A stretch of DNA of 64,000 nucleotides, from assembly GCF_020171655.1 (NCBI RefSeq), contig NZ_JAIVAC010000001.1, forward strand, positions 806,001-870,000, in the 5' to 3' direction. Within the stretch, counting starts at the first letter, position 1; each line of letters begins with the position of its first letter. Source of the DNA: Exiguobacterium aestuarii. GTDB taxonomy: Bacteria; Bacillota; Bacilli; Exiguobacteriales; Exiguobacteriaceae. The notes under the pieces were generated by a model. That model did not search any database. It had not been told where the DNA came from and saw only the letters and a program-made list of their open reading frames with translations. A program made the position numbers and the translations under genes. Shown piece after piece: positions 35,043-43,720 of this stretch.

Positions 35043-36214
35043 AAATGTACCTCCTCATAGGCTGCAAACAGTCTCTCAATCCGTTCTACCGCTTCATCGA
35101 TCTTCTGTTCAGACGATACGAGACCGAAACGGATGTGTCGCTCTCCCTCTGTTCCAAAGAAATAGCCTGGCGTGACGGCGACTCCCGCCTCGTGGAGTAA
35201 CTTTGTCGAGAACGATTTTGCATCCCCCTCAGGTACTTTCGCCCATACAAAGAACGAACCCTTCGGTGCCTCAATCTCCCACCCCGCTCGGCGTAACCCA
35301 TTAATCAATCGGTTTCGTCTTGTTTGGTAAAGTGAGGCAAGTTCGTCACGTAAGTAACGTGGAGATTCTAATGCCACGATGGCCGCTTCTTGAATCGCCG
35401 AGAAGACAGATACGTGGACGTGATCTTGATATGTGTTGATGGCTTCGATGATATCCGCATTCCCAACAGCAAAGGCGACCCGCCATCCCGACATATTGAA
35501 CGCCTTCGACATTGTGTATACTTCAATTCCAATTTCCTTCGCACCATCTGCCTGAAGGAAGCTCGGTGGAACATAACCGTCGAACCCGATACTTCCATAT
35601 GCGAAATCGTGGACGACCATCACATCATGCTTCTTCGCAAACGCGACGGTTTCTTCAAAGAATGCCGGCGTCGCGACAGCCCCAGTCGGATTGCTCGGGT
35701 AGTTCAAATACATGAGCTTTGCGTGTGCCGGGTCGAGTGATGAATAGTCCGGAAGAAAGCCGTGTTCCTCTTTTAACGTCAAATCGATGATTTCCGCACC
35801 AGCCAGACGCGCCCCCGAGATGTAATCCGGGTAACCCGGGTTCGGGAGCAAAATCCCGTCACCCGGTTCGAGAAGGCATTGTGGAAGGGTGATCAAACCT
35901 GATTTACTACCGATCAAAATCGCGACTTCTCGTTCCGGATCGAGTTCGACACCATATTCACGAGAGTAAAATGATGCGACCGCTTCTTTCAAGCGGGTCT
36001 GTCCACGAAATGGACCGTATTGGTGTGTGACCGGGTCCGTGATGGCACGTTCGAGCGCCTCACAGATTGGAGCGGGTGTCGGTAAATCGGGTGTCCCTTG
36101 CCCGAGCCGGATGACGCTCTTTCCGCTTGCCTCTACCGCTGCGACCTCTTCTGCCAATCCGACGAAGTGTTGCGTCGGTAAAGATTTTAATAACTGTGAA
36201 CGTCTATCTGCCAT
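35039..36214 (-). CDS. mtnE: MtnE-like PLP aminotransferase (methionine/KMTB)
   Basis: 392 residues from the ATG at 36214 with AGGAGG upstream. It matches the B. subtilis MtnE (YkrV) pattern along its length: VIRLGQGTPDLPTP, LNYPSNPTGAVATPAFFE, VVHDFAYGSIGFDG, PLP Lys in YTMSKAFNMSGWR and APKGSFFVWAKVPEG. MtnE converts KMTB to methionine in the salvage pathway. The gene follows an S-box riboswitch, as methionine genes do; no other mtn gene is in the window. Confidence 0.85.
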   Translation of the reverse strand: MADRRSQLLKSLPTQHFVGLAEEVAAVEASGKSVIRLGQGTPDLPTPAPICEALERAITDPVTHQYGPFRGQTRLKEAVASFYSREYGVELDPEREVAILIGSKSGLITLPQCLLEPGDGILLPNPGYPDYISGARLAGAEIIDLTLKEEHGFLPDYSSLDPAHAKLMYLNYPSNPTGAVATPAFFEETVAFAKKHDVMVVHDFAYGSIGFDGYVPPSFLQADGAKEIGIEVYTMSKAFNMSGWRVAFAVGNADIIEAINTYQDHVHVSVFSAIQEAAIVALESPRYLRDELASLYQTRRNRLINGLRRAGWEIEAPKGSFFVWAKVPEGDAKSFSTKLLHEAGVAVTPGYFFGTEGERHIRFGLVSSEQKIDEAVERIERLFAAYEEVHL

Positions 36215-36235
36215 GATTCTTCCTCCTGATACGAA

Positions 36236-36392
36236 AAAACACCCCTTTCTGAGGAAAGGGGTGCTCAATACAAACGTATGTAGTCAACCACCTTCCCATC
36301 TCTCAAGGTCACCTTGCTGGAATTAGCACAGTATTTTGCAATCTGTTGCTGAAGCTTCATCGGGCCAGTCCCTCCGCTTCTCTTGATAGAAA
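36236..36392 (-). ncRNA. SAM (S-box) riboswitch upstream of mtnE
   Basis: Minus-strand S-box core: CTATCAAGAGAAGCGGAGGG, ACTGGCCCGATGAAG, GCAACAGATTGC, GTGCTAATTCC, then GAGAGATGGG. The terminator CACCCCTTT...AAAGGGGTG with six T is at about 36235-36263. A TTGACA-17-TTAACT promoter lies upstream near 36426-36454. Confidence 0.95.
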
Positions 36393-36550
36393 GTGTTATT
36401 CGCTATGTAATTTTTGTATGTCCCTAAGTTAACCAGACATTTCCAACGGTGTCAAACATTTTTTTCAAGGTGAACATCTATTGAATCCTTTTCAAAAAAC
36501 ATTCATAGTAAAAGAGTAGAAAAATTATATTTGTATGAGGGGATAGAGCA

Positions 36551-37651
36551 TTGGAGCTTAATCGTCAACTTATTTGGAAACTCAGTGTGATCGGTCTGAT
36601 TTTACTCGTCTTATGGCGGGTCATCAGTGAACCGGATACCATCTCACGTGTTTTGCAGTACACGTTTCAGTTACTGACCCCAATCATCATGGGGATTGCC
36701 ATCGCTTTATTACTTAACACCGTACTCTCTTATATTGAAGAACGGTTCCATTTGAAGCGATATCAAGGTCTGCTCATTGTCTACATCACGTTTATCGGGA
36801 TTTTAGCGATCTCGGTTGTCACGTTATTCCCGCGGATCTACTCGAGTCTATCATCACTCATCGAGGAGTTACCTGTCTACATCCGTCAAATCGATGCGTT
36901 CTTAGGTGATGTAAATAATTACTTGAAAGACTATAACGCGACAATCGCCCAGGCGATTGATTTTGCGCGCTTCGAAGATCGTTATTCCGGATGGGTCGAG
37001 ACGGCCGTCCTCTCTTCTGTCGGTTATGTTTCTAGTTTTACAATGACATTGATCAACTTCTTGATCGGGATTGTCATTTCCATCTATCTGTTAAAAGACA
37101 AAGAAGTCTTCGCTCGTATGTTCAAGCGTCTTCTCTACGCGCTCTTACCAGTAGGCACTGCGAAGACGACAATCGATATCTTTCAGGAGATGGATTACAT
37201 TTTTAAACGATACATCATCGGTAAATCACTCGATTGTCTGATCATCGGTGTTCTCGCTTTCATCGGACTCTTAATCATCGGGGCGCCATATGCGCTACTT
37301 CTTGGTGTCATCGTCGGGGTGCTCAATTTTATCCCTTACGTCGGTCCGCTGCTCGGGATGATCCCAGCGTTTATCATCACCTACTTCTATGATCCGTTCA
37401 CCGCCGTATTGGTGCTCTTGTTCATCTTCTTGTTGCAACAATTTGACGGGTTGTGGCTCGGGCCGAAGATTTTGGGTGACAGCGTCGGAATTACGCCGTT
37501 TTGGGTCATCACATCGATTATTATCGGAGGAAGCCTCTTCGGTCTCGTCGGCATGTTTGTGAGTGTTCCGATCACGGCGATGATTCAAGTGGTCTTGTCT
37601 AGACTGATTGATTATCGTTTGAATCGAAAAAATTTAAATGAATTACTCTAA
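36551..37651 (+). CDS. AI-2E family transporter (YtvI-like)
   Basis: 366 residues with seven or eight membrane helices, the usual size of the AI-2E/PerM family. The marker region IGAPYALLLGVIVGVLNFIPYVGPLLGMIPA is present near 240-270, and DGLWLGPKILGDSVGITPFWVI follows. The start is TTG at 36551 behind GAGGGG. Family members export small molecules or ions; despite the name most are not signal transporters. It is separate from the next gene. Confidence 0.85.
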   Translation: MELNRQLIWKLSVIGLILLVLWRVISEPDTISRVLQYTFQLLTPIIMGIAIALLLNTVLSYIEERFHLKRYQGLLIVYITFIGILAISVVTLFPRIYSSLSSLIEELPVYIRQIDAFLGDVNNYLKDYNATIAQAIDFARFEDRYSGWVETAVLSSVGYVSSFTMTLINFLIGIVISIYLLKDKEVFARMFKRLLYALLPVGTAKTTIDIFQEMDYIFKRYIIGKSLDCLIIGVLAFIGLLIIGAPYALLLGVIVGVLNFIPYVGPLLGMIPAFIITYFYDPFTAVLVLLFIFLLQQFDGLWLGPKILGDSVGITPFWVITSIIIGGSLFGLVGMFVSVPITAMIQVVLSRLIDYRLNRKNLNELL

Positions 37652-37668
37652 ATCCTTCCAATAATTTG

Positions 37669-37698
37669 TTGACACATTGATGAAATGTGTCATACAGT
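37669..37698 (+). promoter_or_regulatory. promoter with palindromic operator of the MFS leader
   Basis: TTGACA at 37669-37674 is a full -35. The -10 is weak: TACAGT at 37693-37698 with an 18-bp spacer is one option. A perfect palindrome TGACACATT-GATGA-AATGTGTCA (37670-37692) covers the -35 and spacer, the classic position of a TetR- or MarR-type repressor operator. Confidence 0.65.
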
Positions 37699-37738
37699 TG
37701 AAGGGAAGAACAACAATTAACAGAAAGGAGAGGTTCCC

Positions 37739-37816
37739 ATGTCAGTAGTATCTTCGAAACCATTCATTCAAGTTCATACTGATTGGCAGGCACCTCTTCG
37801 ATTGATTCATATCTAA
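37739..37816 (+). CDS. leader peptide of the MFS transporter attenuator
   Basis: A 25-codon ORF with a strong AAAGGAGAGG site 7 nt upstream of its ATG. It begins MSVVSSKPF and ends QAPLRLIHI, then TAA. It has no signal sequence, no run of one amino acid and no repeat of rare codons. Its stop codon lies 4 nt before the first stem-loop, so a ribosome held at the last codons would cover that stem. This points to control by ribosome stalling, perhaps drug-induced, rather than by starvation for one amino acid. Confidence 0.72.
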   Translation: MSVVSSKPFIQVHTDWQAPLRLIHI

Positions 37817-37819
37817 GAC

Positions 37820-37839
37820 GCATGCCTAACTAGGCATGC
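37820..37839 (+). promoter_or_regulatory. first attenuator stem (1:2)
   Basis: GCATGCCT-AACT-AGGCATGC, an 8-bp perfect hairpin directly after the leader stop. Its 3' arm (37832-37839) can instead pair with 37859-37866 (8 bp including one G-U) in the terminator's 5' arm and loop. So it behaves as an anti-antiterminator. Confidence 0.7.
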
Positions 37840-37850
37840 ATAAACAACGT

Positions 37851-37890
37851 GGGACGTCGTATGCCTCCATGCATATGACGTCCCTTTTGT
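37851..37890 (+). terminator. attenuator terminator (3:4)
   Basis: GGGACGTCGTATGC-CTCCAT-GCATATGACGTCCC is a 14-bp stem with one G-T pair, followed by TTTTGT. It lies between the leader ORF and the exporter start and would end transcription unless the antiterminator forms. Confidence 0.85.
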
Positions 37891-37920
37891 GTCTAAAATT
37901 AAATAAAGCAGGTGACCTGT

Positions 37921-39165
37921 ATGTTTCAATCACTCAAGCAACTCGACCGCAACATTTGGATACGTTTCTTAGGAGAAACAATCACGGGAATCATGATGTT
38001 CATGATTGCCCCATTCTTAGTCCTTTATTATAGTGACCAGTTAGACAGCTATCTTCAAGTCGGAATCATCATGGCGACGGGACCAATCATGGCGCTCCTC
38101 GGCTCGATGATTGGGGGACGGCTTGCTGATCTATACGGACGAAAACCAATCATGATGATTGCCATCGTTGGTGACGCACTCGCCCTCATCGGTTTTGCGT
38201 TCGCTGATTCGTTTTGGCCGTTGCTCTTACTCAATGCCATGCTCGGCTTGACCAATTCATTGTTCCACCCCGCTGCTAGTGCAATGGTCGCTGATGTCAC
38301 GGAACCCGAGCATATGAACGAGGCGTTCGGTCTCTTACGAATGGGACATAACATTGGAGCCGCATTTGGACCTCTTCTCGGGAGTGCGGTACTGTTCATC
38401 GATCGGGAGCTCATTTTCTTTGCGGCTGCTTTCATCTTTGGTTTGTATGCCCTCGTACTTGGGATATTTATTCACGAATCATTGCCGGATTTCACAGAAG
38501 ATGAGACTCCGAGCAACCGGGAAGTGTTGCGCGTATTCTATAACGACCGCGTGTTTCTTATCTTTATCTTTGCGGGTATATTCATATCAATGGGGTTCTC
38601 GGTCGTCGAAAGTATGTTGCCGCTCTTTTTGAAAGAGTCGCTCCCAACGTATACGGATCAACAAAACCCATTCCCTTACCTGTTGGCACTTAACGGGATC
38701 CTCGTCGTTCTTTTCCAGTTCCCGATTGCATCAAAGCTCGGAAATAAGCCTTTTGGGAAAGTCATGTTTGCTGGAGCTACCGTATTCGGGATTGGAATGA
38801 TCTTGATCGCGATCGTTCCGAGAGCATTGTACGCTCTCGACGTTCCTTATCTCCCACTCGTCGGGATTTTACTCGCCGTCTACGCGTTTTACACGTTTGG
38901 CGAGATGATCATGTCTCCTGTCCAACAGACATTCATCGCCTTGATTGCGCCAGAGAACATGCGCGGTGCCTACAATGGTGCTGCGAGTGTCCAGTGGCTG
39001 ATTGGCGGTGTGACGGCACCGATTATCGCGAGTGTCTTCTTCGATCATCGTGCCGGACATATCGCACTGATTTTGATCGGCGGCGCGAGTTGTCTGTCAG
39101 GTATTATTTACTGGCAACTCGGACGTCACGTTCAAGCGACAGAAGCTAAGCAAAAAACGGCGTAA
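37921..39165 (+). CDS. MFS multidrug-type efflux transporter
   Basis: 414 residues with 12 membrane segments, the size of DHA1 drug:H+ antiporters. Motif A is GGRLADLYGRKP near 64-76, and a central TM5-like GPLLGSAVLF is present. The start is ATG at 37921 with AGGTG upstream; the in-frame GTG at 37912 lies within that site. It is preceded by the leader peptide and attenuator. Exported compound unknown; the leader suggests an antibiotic or other ribosome-acting agent. Confidence 0.85.
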   Translation: MFQSLKQLDRNIWIRFLGETITGIMMFMIAPFLVLYYSDQLDSYLQVGIIMATGPIMALLGSMIGGRLADLYGRKPIMMIAIVGDALALIGFAFADSFWPLLLLNAMLGLTNSLFHPAASAMVADVTEPEHMNEAFGLLRMGHNIGAAFGPLLGSAVLFIDRELIFFAAAFIFGLYALVLGIFIHESLPDFTEDETPSNREVLRVFYNDRVFLIFIFAGIFISMGFSVVESMLPLFLKESLPTYTDQQNPFPYLLALNGILVVLFQFPIASKLGNKPFGKVMFAGATVFGIGMILIAIVPRALYALDVPYLPLVGILLAVYAFYTFGEMIMSPVQQTFIALIAPENMRGAYNGAASVQWLIGGVTAPIIASVFFDHRAGHIALILIGGASCLSGIIYWQLGRHVQATEAKQKTA

Positions 39166-39174
39166 TCACTCATT

Positions 39175-39211
39175 GACCACACTCTCTGTTTTATAGAAAG
39201 TGTGGTCTTTT
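39175..39211 (+). terminator. terminator after the MFS gene
   Basis: GACCACACTCTC and GAAAGTGTGGTC around a 9-nt loop, followed by TTTTC. Confidence 0.85.
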
Positions 39212-39310
39212 CATTCTTTTCATTCTTATTAAAATTTGAAATTATCATTCAATTCACTTTACAATCATAATAATCCTTTTTATGATAAAACGGTTAAGGA
39301 GGGATCTTTC

Positions 39311-40804
39311 ATGGAAAGGATCGATAAACAGACAATCGTGGACAGTGTTCCACAAAAAGGCTTCTTCGGACAACCGAAAGGGTTGTTCACCCTATTCTTC
39401 ACGGAGTTTTGGGAACGTTTCTCGTACTACGGCATGCGTGCCATCCTCGTATTCTATATGTACTATGAGGTTTCTGAAGGTGGACTTGGGCTCGACCGTA
39501 ATGTCGCGCTGTCCATCATGTCCGTCTATGGTGCGCTCGTTTATATGTCAGGGGTCATTGGGGGATGGCTTGCAGACAGAGTATTCGGGACGTCACGCGC
39601 GGTCTTCTACGGTGGTGTGTTCATCATGCTCGGACACATCGTCCTCTCGATTCCAGGTAGCGTCGTCTTCTTATTCATCTCAATGGCGTTGATTGTTATT
39701 GGTACAGGTTTATTGAAACCGAACGTATCAAGCATCGTAGGAGATATGTATAGCGAAACGGATCGCCGTCGCGACGCTGGATTCAGTATCTTTTACATGG
39801 GGATCAACTTAGGCGCATTCATTTCGCCTCTTATCGTTGGACAAGTTCAAAAAGACTACGGTTTCCATTGGGGCTTCGCCCTTGCAGCAATCGGGATGTT
39901 CGTTGGACTTGTTGTCTTCGTGTTGACACGTAAGACGAACCTCGGGCTTGCTGGTTCGTATGTACCGAACCCGTTGTCTCCAGACGAGAAAAAGAAAACG
40001 ATTCGAATCGTCAGTCTCGTCACAATCGGGATTGCCATTTTGCTCGCAATCTTAATCCCACTCGGTTGGTTCACAATCAACACGTTCATCTCACTCGTCG
40101 GAGTGTTCGGGATTGCGATTCCAACGATTTACTTCATCATCATGTATCGTAGTCCGAAAACGACAGAGGTCGAGCGTTCGCGCATCATCGCCTATATCCC
40201 GCTCTTCATCGCTTCGGTCATGTTCTGGGCGATTCAAGAGCAAGGGGCAACAATCCTTGCGAGTTATGCCGATACACGGACTGACCTTGAATTCTTCGGA
40301 TTCACATTGTCACCGGCATGGTTCCAGTCGTTGAACCCGCTCTTCATCATTCTGCTCGCACCGGTATTCGCTTGGCTGTGGGTTCGCCTTGGTGACCGAG
40401 AGCCGAGTATCCCGACGAAATTCGCTTTCGGGATCTTGTTTGCAGGGATCAGTTTCTTGGTCATCCTACTCCCTGCTTACTTCAGCGGTCCGGATGCTCT
40501 CGTTAACCCGCTCTGGCTCGTCTTGAGTTACTTCATCGTCGTCTTGGGAGAATTGAGCTTGTCGCCGGTCGGTTTGTCGGCTACGACTAAACTTGCACCC
40601 GCTGCGTTCTCTGCTCAAACGATGTCACTCTGGTTCTTGTCGAACGCTGCCGCGCAAGGGATCAACGCCCAGCTCGTCAAGTTCTACTCACCAGAGAATG
40701 AGATGCTCTATTTCGGAGTCATCGGCGGTGTCGCCATCATCTTAAGTTTGATTCTGTTCGCACTCGCACCAAAAATCAAAGTATATATGCGCGGAATCCA
40801 CTAA
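39311..40804 (+). CDS. POT family peptide:H+ symporter (DtpT-like)
   Basis: 498 residues from the ATG at 39311 behind AAGGAGGG; a longer reading frame upstream lacks a site. It has 12 to 14 membrane segments. POT hallmarks are EFWERFSYYGMRAIL (ExxER proton-coupling motif), GGWLADRVFGTSRAV and FSIFYMGINLGAFISP. It imports di- and tripeptides with protons. Monocistronic, followed by a bidirectional terminator. Confidence 0.92.
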   Translation: MERIDKQTIVDSVPQKGFFGQPKGLFTLFFTEFWERFSYYGMRAILVFYMYYEVSEGGLGLDRNVALSIMSVYGALVYMSGVIGGWLADRVFGTSRAVFYGGVFIMLGHIVLSIPGSVVFLFISMALIVIGTGLLKPNVSSIVGDMYSETDRRRDAGFSIFYMGINLGAFISPLIVGQVQKDYGFHWGFALAAIGMFVGLVVFVLTRKTNLGLAGSYVPNPLSPDEKKKTIRIVSLVTIGIAILLAILIPLGWFTINTFISLVGVFGIAIPTIYFIIMYRSPKTTEVERSRIIAYIPLFIASVMFWAIQEQGATILASYADTRTDLEFFGFTLSPAWFQSLNPLFIILLAPVFAWLWVRLGDREPSIPTKFAFGILFAGISFLVILLPAYFSGPDALVNPLWLVLSYFIVVLGELSLSPVGLSATTKLAPAAFSAQTMSLWFLSNAAAQGINAQLVKFYSPENEMLYFGVIGGVAIILSLILFALAPKIKVYMRGIH

Positions 40805-40809
40805 TCATC

Positions 40810-40849
40810 AAAAACGCCAGCCGATCGAATCGGCTGGCGTCATTTTTTA
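40810..40849. terminator. bidirectional terminator
   Basis: ACGCCAGCCG and CGGCTGGCGT around a 7-nt loop, with A and T tracts on either side, between converging peptide transporter and glutamine synthetase genes. Confidence 0.85.
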
Positions 40850-42142
40850 TTTGCGTACTTGAATGAGTGACAAGTAGCGGTCAATCATATTGTGGTTAAA
40901 GTAATCATGGAAGTTGTCTTGTTTCAGGGATTGAATCGATTCATGGAATGTCGCAGGAAGTGATGCGATTCCCTGGCTTTCGATTTGTTTCGCTGAATAC
41001 TCGAACAAGTCGTCTTCATTCGGATTAGACGGTTCAAGCTTCTGCTCGATTCCTTCTAAACCAGCGTAGATGAGGGCAGCAAGTGCCAAGTATGGGTTTG
41101 CACTCGGGTCAGGATTTCGGACCTCTACTCGAGTCGCACTTCCACGAGAAGCCGGGATTCGAATCATCGAACTACGGTTCGACGGACTCCAGCAAATATT
41201 GACCGGTGCCTCGAATCCAGGAACGAGACGCTCATATGACTCAGGAAGCGGATTTGTAAAGATGGCCGTCGCACGGGCATGCTTTAGGATCCCTTCGATG
41301 AAATGACGAGCTGTTTGAGAAAGGCCGTAATCGGCGTCAGCCTCATCAAACGCATTGCTTGTCGCCTTACCTGCTTCGTCATTCTTCCATACCGAGATGT
41401 TCAAATGCATCCCAGAACCGTTCACGTCACGCAACGGCTTCGGTAAGAACGAGACAGATGCCCCTTTTTCTTTTGCCGCGATCTTGACGATTTCTTTGAA
41501 GAACTGAATGTTATCTGCCGTATGGAGCGCATCGTCATATTTGATCCCGATTTCATGTTGTGCCGGAGCGACCTCATGGTGGACCGCCTCGATGTTAAAT
41601 CCGACATTGCTCAAGCGGTTCGCGATATGCTGACGTACTTCATAGCCTTTGTCTTCTGAACGAGTCGAGAAGTAACCGGCCTCATCATAAAACTCTCCAT
41701 TTTCATCAAAGATAAAGAACTCAGGCTCTGCGCCGACGAATACCGAGTAGCCATCGCGCGCTGCTCGCTCGAGTGCATCCTTCAATACATTACGTGGGTC
41801 GTATTCATATCGCTCACCCTCTGGTGTACAAACATCACAGAAGAACGCCAAGATACTCTCATCACCATCTTGCTCATAACGTGGACGATCTAAATCCGGT
41901 CTCAAGAATAAGTCGGAGTTTTTGATGGAAGAGAATCCGTTGATTGAAGAGCCATCAAACATTGTTTTTCCTTCAAAAACCTCTGGCAACAATTTTGCCG
42001 AAAGGGTCAAGAGTTTCAAATCACCGAGTACATCTGAAAAGTAGAGATGGATTTGGGTAATATTTTTCTCTTGTACCGTTTTCTCAATTTCTTGTTGCTT
42101 TTTTGCTACGTCATCCTTGTCTGTTCCGAATAGATTTGCCAT
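40847..42142 (-). CDS. glnA: type I glutamine synthetase, diverged C-terminus
   Basis: 431 residues from the ATG at 42142 (a GAGG lies 12 nt upstream, so the site is weak). The GS signatures are MFDGSSINGFSSI, GAEPEFFIF, HHEVAPAQHEIGIKY, KPLRDVNGSGMHLNIS and the NRSSMIRIPASRGSATRVEVR active loop. It makes glutamine from glutamate, ammonia and ATP. It diverges from B. subtilis GlnA in the middle and at the C-terminus, where it ends in DRYLSLIQVRK and lacks the usual HPWEREQYMSQY-type tail. No glnR is beside it. Confidence 0.86.
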   Translation of the reverse strand: MANLFGTDKDDVAKKQQEIEKTVQEKNITQIHLYFSDVLGDLKLLTLSAKLLPEVFEGKTMFDGSSINGFSSIKNSDLFLRPDLDRPRYEQDGDESILAFFCDVCTPEGERYEYDPRNVLKDALERAARDGYSVFVGAEPEFFIFDENGEFYDEAGYFSTRSEDKGYEVRQHIANRLSNVGFNIEAVHHEVAPAQHEIGIKYDDALHTADNIQFFKEIVKIAAKEKGASVSFLPKPLRDVNGSGMHLNISVWKNDEAGKATSNAFDEADADYGLSQTARHFIEGILKHARATAIFTNPLPESYERLVPGFEAPVNICWSPSNRSSMIRIPASRGSATRVEVRNPDPSANPYLALAALIYAGLEGIEQKLEPSNPNEDDLFEYSAKQIESQGIASLPATFHESIQSLKQDNFHDYFNHNMIDRYLSLIQVRK

Positions 42143-42331
42143 GATTCTTAAAAACCTCACTTCAATGGATTTGACAGGCAAGCTGTCGTTACGCACCTTT
42201 CGTACGCTTCTCTATAGTTCATAACCGACTTCGTTTTTTTCTAAACATGAAATTTTGAAAGACGCAAAGTGGCTACATGACGTAAGACTTGATATGATGG
42301 ATGCAGAATGTCACAGAGAGGGAGAACGCGA

Positions 42332-43369
42332 TTGTATATTTTTATGACTGGTGGGACTGGATTTTTAGGAGGTCGACTCGCCAAAGAGTTGATTGAACGG
42401 GGGCATCGGCTTTGCATGCTAGCCCGAACACCGGAAAAAGTAAATGCTCAGTTCACGGCGGAAGAAAGAAAATCAATCGATGTGTTGCCAGGTGATTTGA
42501 CGACACACGCACTCGGTGCTGATGAACAATTTATCGATTCACATAACGGGAAAATCGATTTATTCCTACACATGGCAGCACTCGTCAAATTTGATGAAGA
42601 GTTACGCGATGAATTGTTTGAAACAAATTTAACGGGGACGAAAGAAGCTCTTCGATTAGCGAAGTTGATTGACGTTCCTCGGTTTTTCCATGTAAGTACC
42701 GCCTATACACTCGGGGCAAAAGAAGTCGGCGGCGAGACATTATATGATGTATCTCAATCATTTTTAAATCCATATGAAGAGAGTAAGGCACATGCCGAAC
42801 AGGCTGTCTGGCAATCGCGGGATGAACTCGACGTATCCATCTTCCGTCCAGCCATCATCGTTGGTGACTCGAAGACCGGAGAAGCGGATTCAAAGTTCAC
42901 GATGTATGGCTATATGCGTGCACTCGAGCTGTTCAAACGGAAATTGGAGCGCCGCGGTCATGATTTTGAATCCATCCGTTTAATCGGATCGGCGACGGGC
43001 ACTTCGAATCTTGTTCCGGTCGATTATGTCGCGGATGTACTCTTGGCCGCCATCGAGCATGCGAAAGCGGGCACGATTTACAATGTTACGAATGATACGC
43101 CACCACGCAATGAGATGATGCTCGATTATATGAAAGAGTCGCTCTCTTTCCCGCATTTGACGATTACGGAGACGCCGTCGTCCACACTCAGTGCTGTCGA
43201 ACAGTCATTCAACGAGATGGTGAAAGTATTTAATCCGTATTTGAATCGTAACATCACGTTCCATGACGAAAACACAAAACAATTGTTGAAAGATGCGGGA
43301 TTCTCTCCACTTCGCCTCGACCACAAGTCGTTGCGACGAATCGTGAATGCCTATTATCAAACAAAATAA
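42332..43369 (+). CDS. extended SDR, NAD-binding male-sterility/epimerase type
   Basis: 345 residues from TTG at 42332, 7 nt after GGGAG; ATG at 42344 is a fallback. The Rossmann motif is TGGTGFLGGRLA, a VSTAYTLG block is near 120, and the catalytic YEESKAHAE (YxxxK) is near 145. It resembles thioester-reductase or epimerase domains standing alone. The substrate is unknown. Confidence 0.82.
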   Translation: MYIFMTGGTGFLGGRLAKELIERGHRLCMLARTPEKVNAQFTAEERKSIDVLPGDLTTHALGADEQFIDSHNGKIDLFLHMAALVKFDEELRDELFETNLTGTKEALRLAKLIDVPRFFHVSTAYTLGAKEVGGETLYDVSQSFLNPYEESKAHAEQAVWQSRDELDVSIFRPAIIVGDSKTGEADSKFTMYGYMRALELFKRKLERRGHDFESIRLIGSATGTSNLVPVDYVADVLLAAIEHAKAGTIYNVTNDTPPRNEMMLDYMKESLSFPHLTITETPSSTLSAVEQSFNEMVKVFNPYLNRNITFHDENTKQLLKDAGFSPLRLDHKSLRRIVNAYYQTK

Positions 43370-43370
43370 T

Positions 43371-43403
43371 AAAAAATGGACCGGGCTTCCGGTCCATTGT
43401 CAT
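43371..43403. terminator. bidirectional terminator
   Basis: ATGGACCGG-GCTT-CCGGTCCAT flanked by A and T runs, between converging SDR and YflT-type genes. Confidence 0.8.
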
Positions 43404-43720
43404 TTATCACAGACTAATACGATTTTTCCATCTTTGATTTCGCGCTCGAGTGAGTCGACCATCTCTTTCGTAAGACCGAGGCTTTCCATCTGTTCCATCC
43501 GATCTTCCGAGTTGCTCGTAAATTTCGAGAGCAACGACTCGAACATTCCCTTTTCCGGAATGCGGTACGGTTGGACACCAGCTTCCGCTGCCAGTCGAAT
43601 CGTCAATTCTTCGTCTTTGGCGAATAAGTAGATGTGTTCGTTCACACACCCTCCTGAGACCATCTCGTTCACTTCATGATCTACCGTTGTCATATCATTT
43701 ACTACCCTTGTCTCTAACAT
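43400..43720 (-). CDS. YflT-type general stress protein (17M-like)
   Basis: 106 residues from the ATG at 43720 behind AGGAGG. It has the YflT pattern TRVVNDMTTVDHEVNEMVSGG, then NEHIYLFAKDEELTIRLAAEAGV and a C-terminal acidic helix. It is a small cytoplasmic stress protein; in Bacillus this family includes SigB-controlled members. No SigB promoter is evident here. The exact role is unknown. Confidence 0.75.
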   Translation of the reverse strand: MLETRVVNDMTTVDHEVNEMVSGGCVNEHIYLFAKDEELTIRLAAEAGVQPYRIPEKGMFESLLSKFTSNSEDRMEQMESLGLTKEMVDSLEREIKDGKIVLVCDK

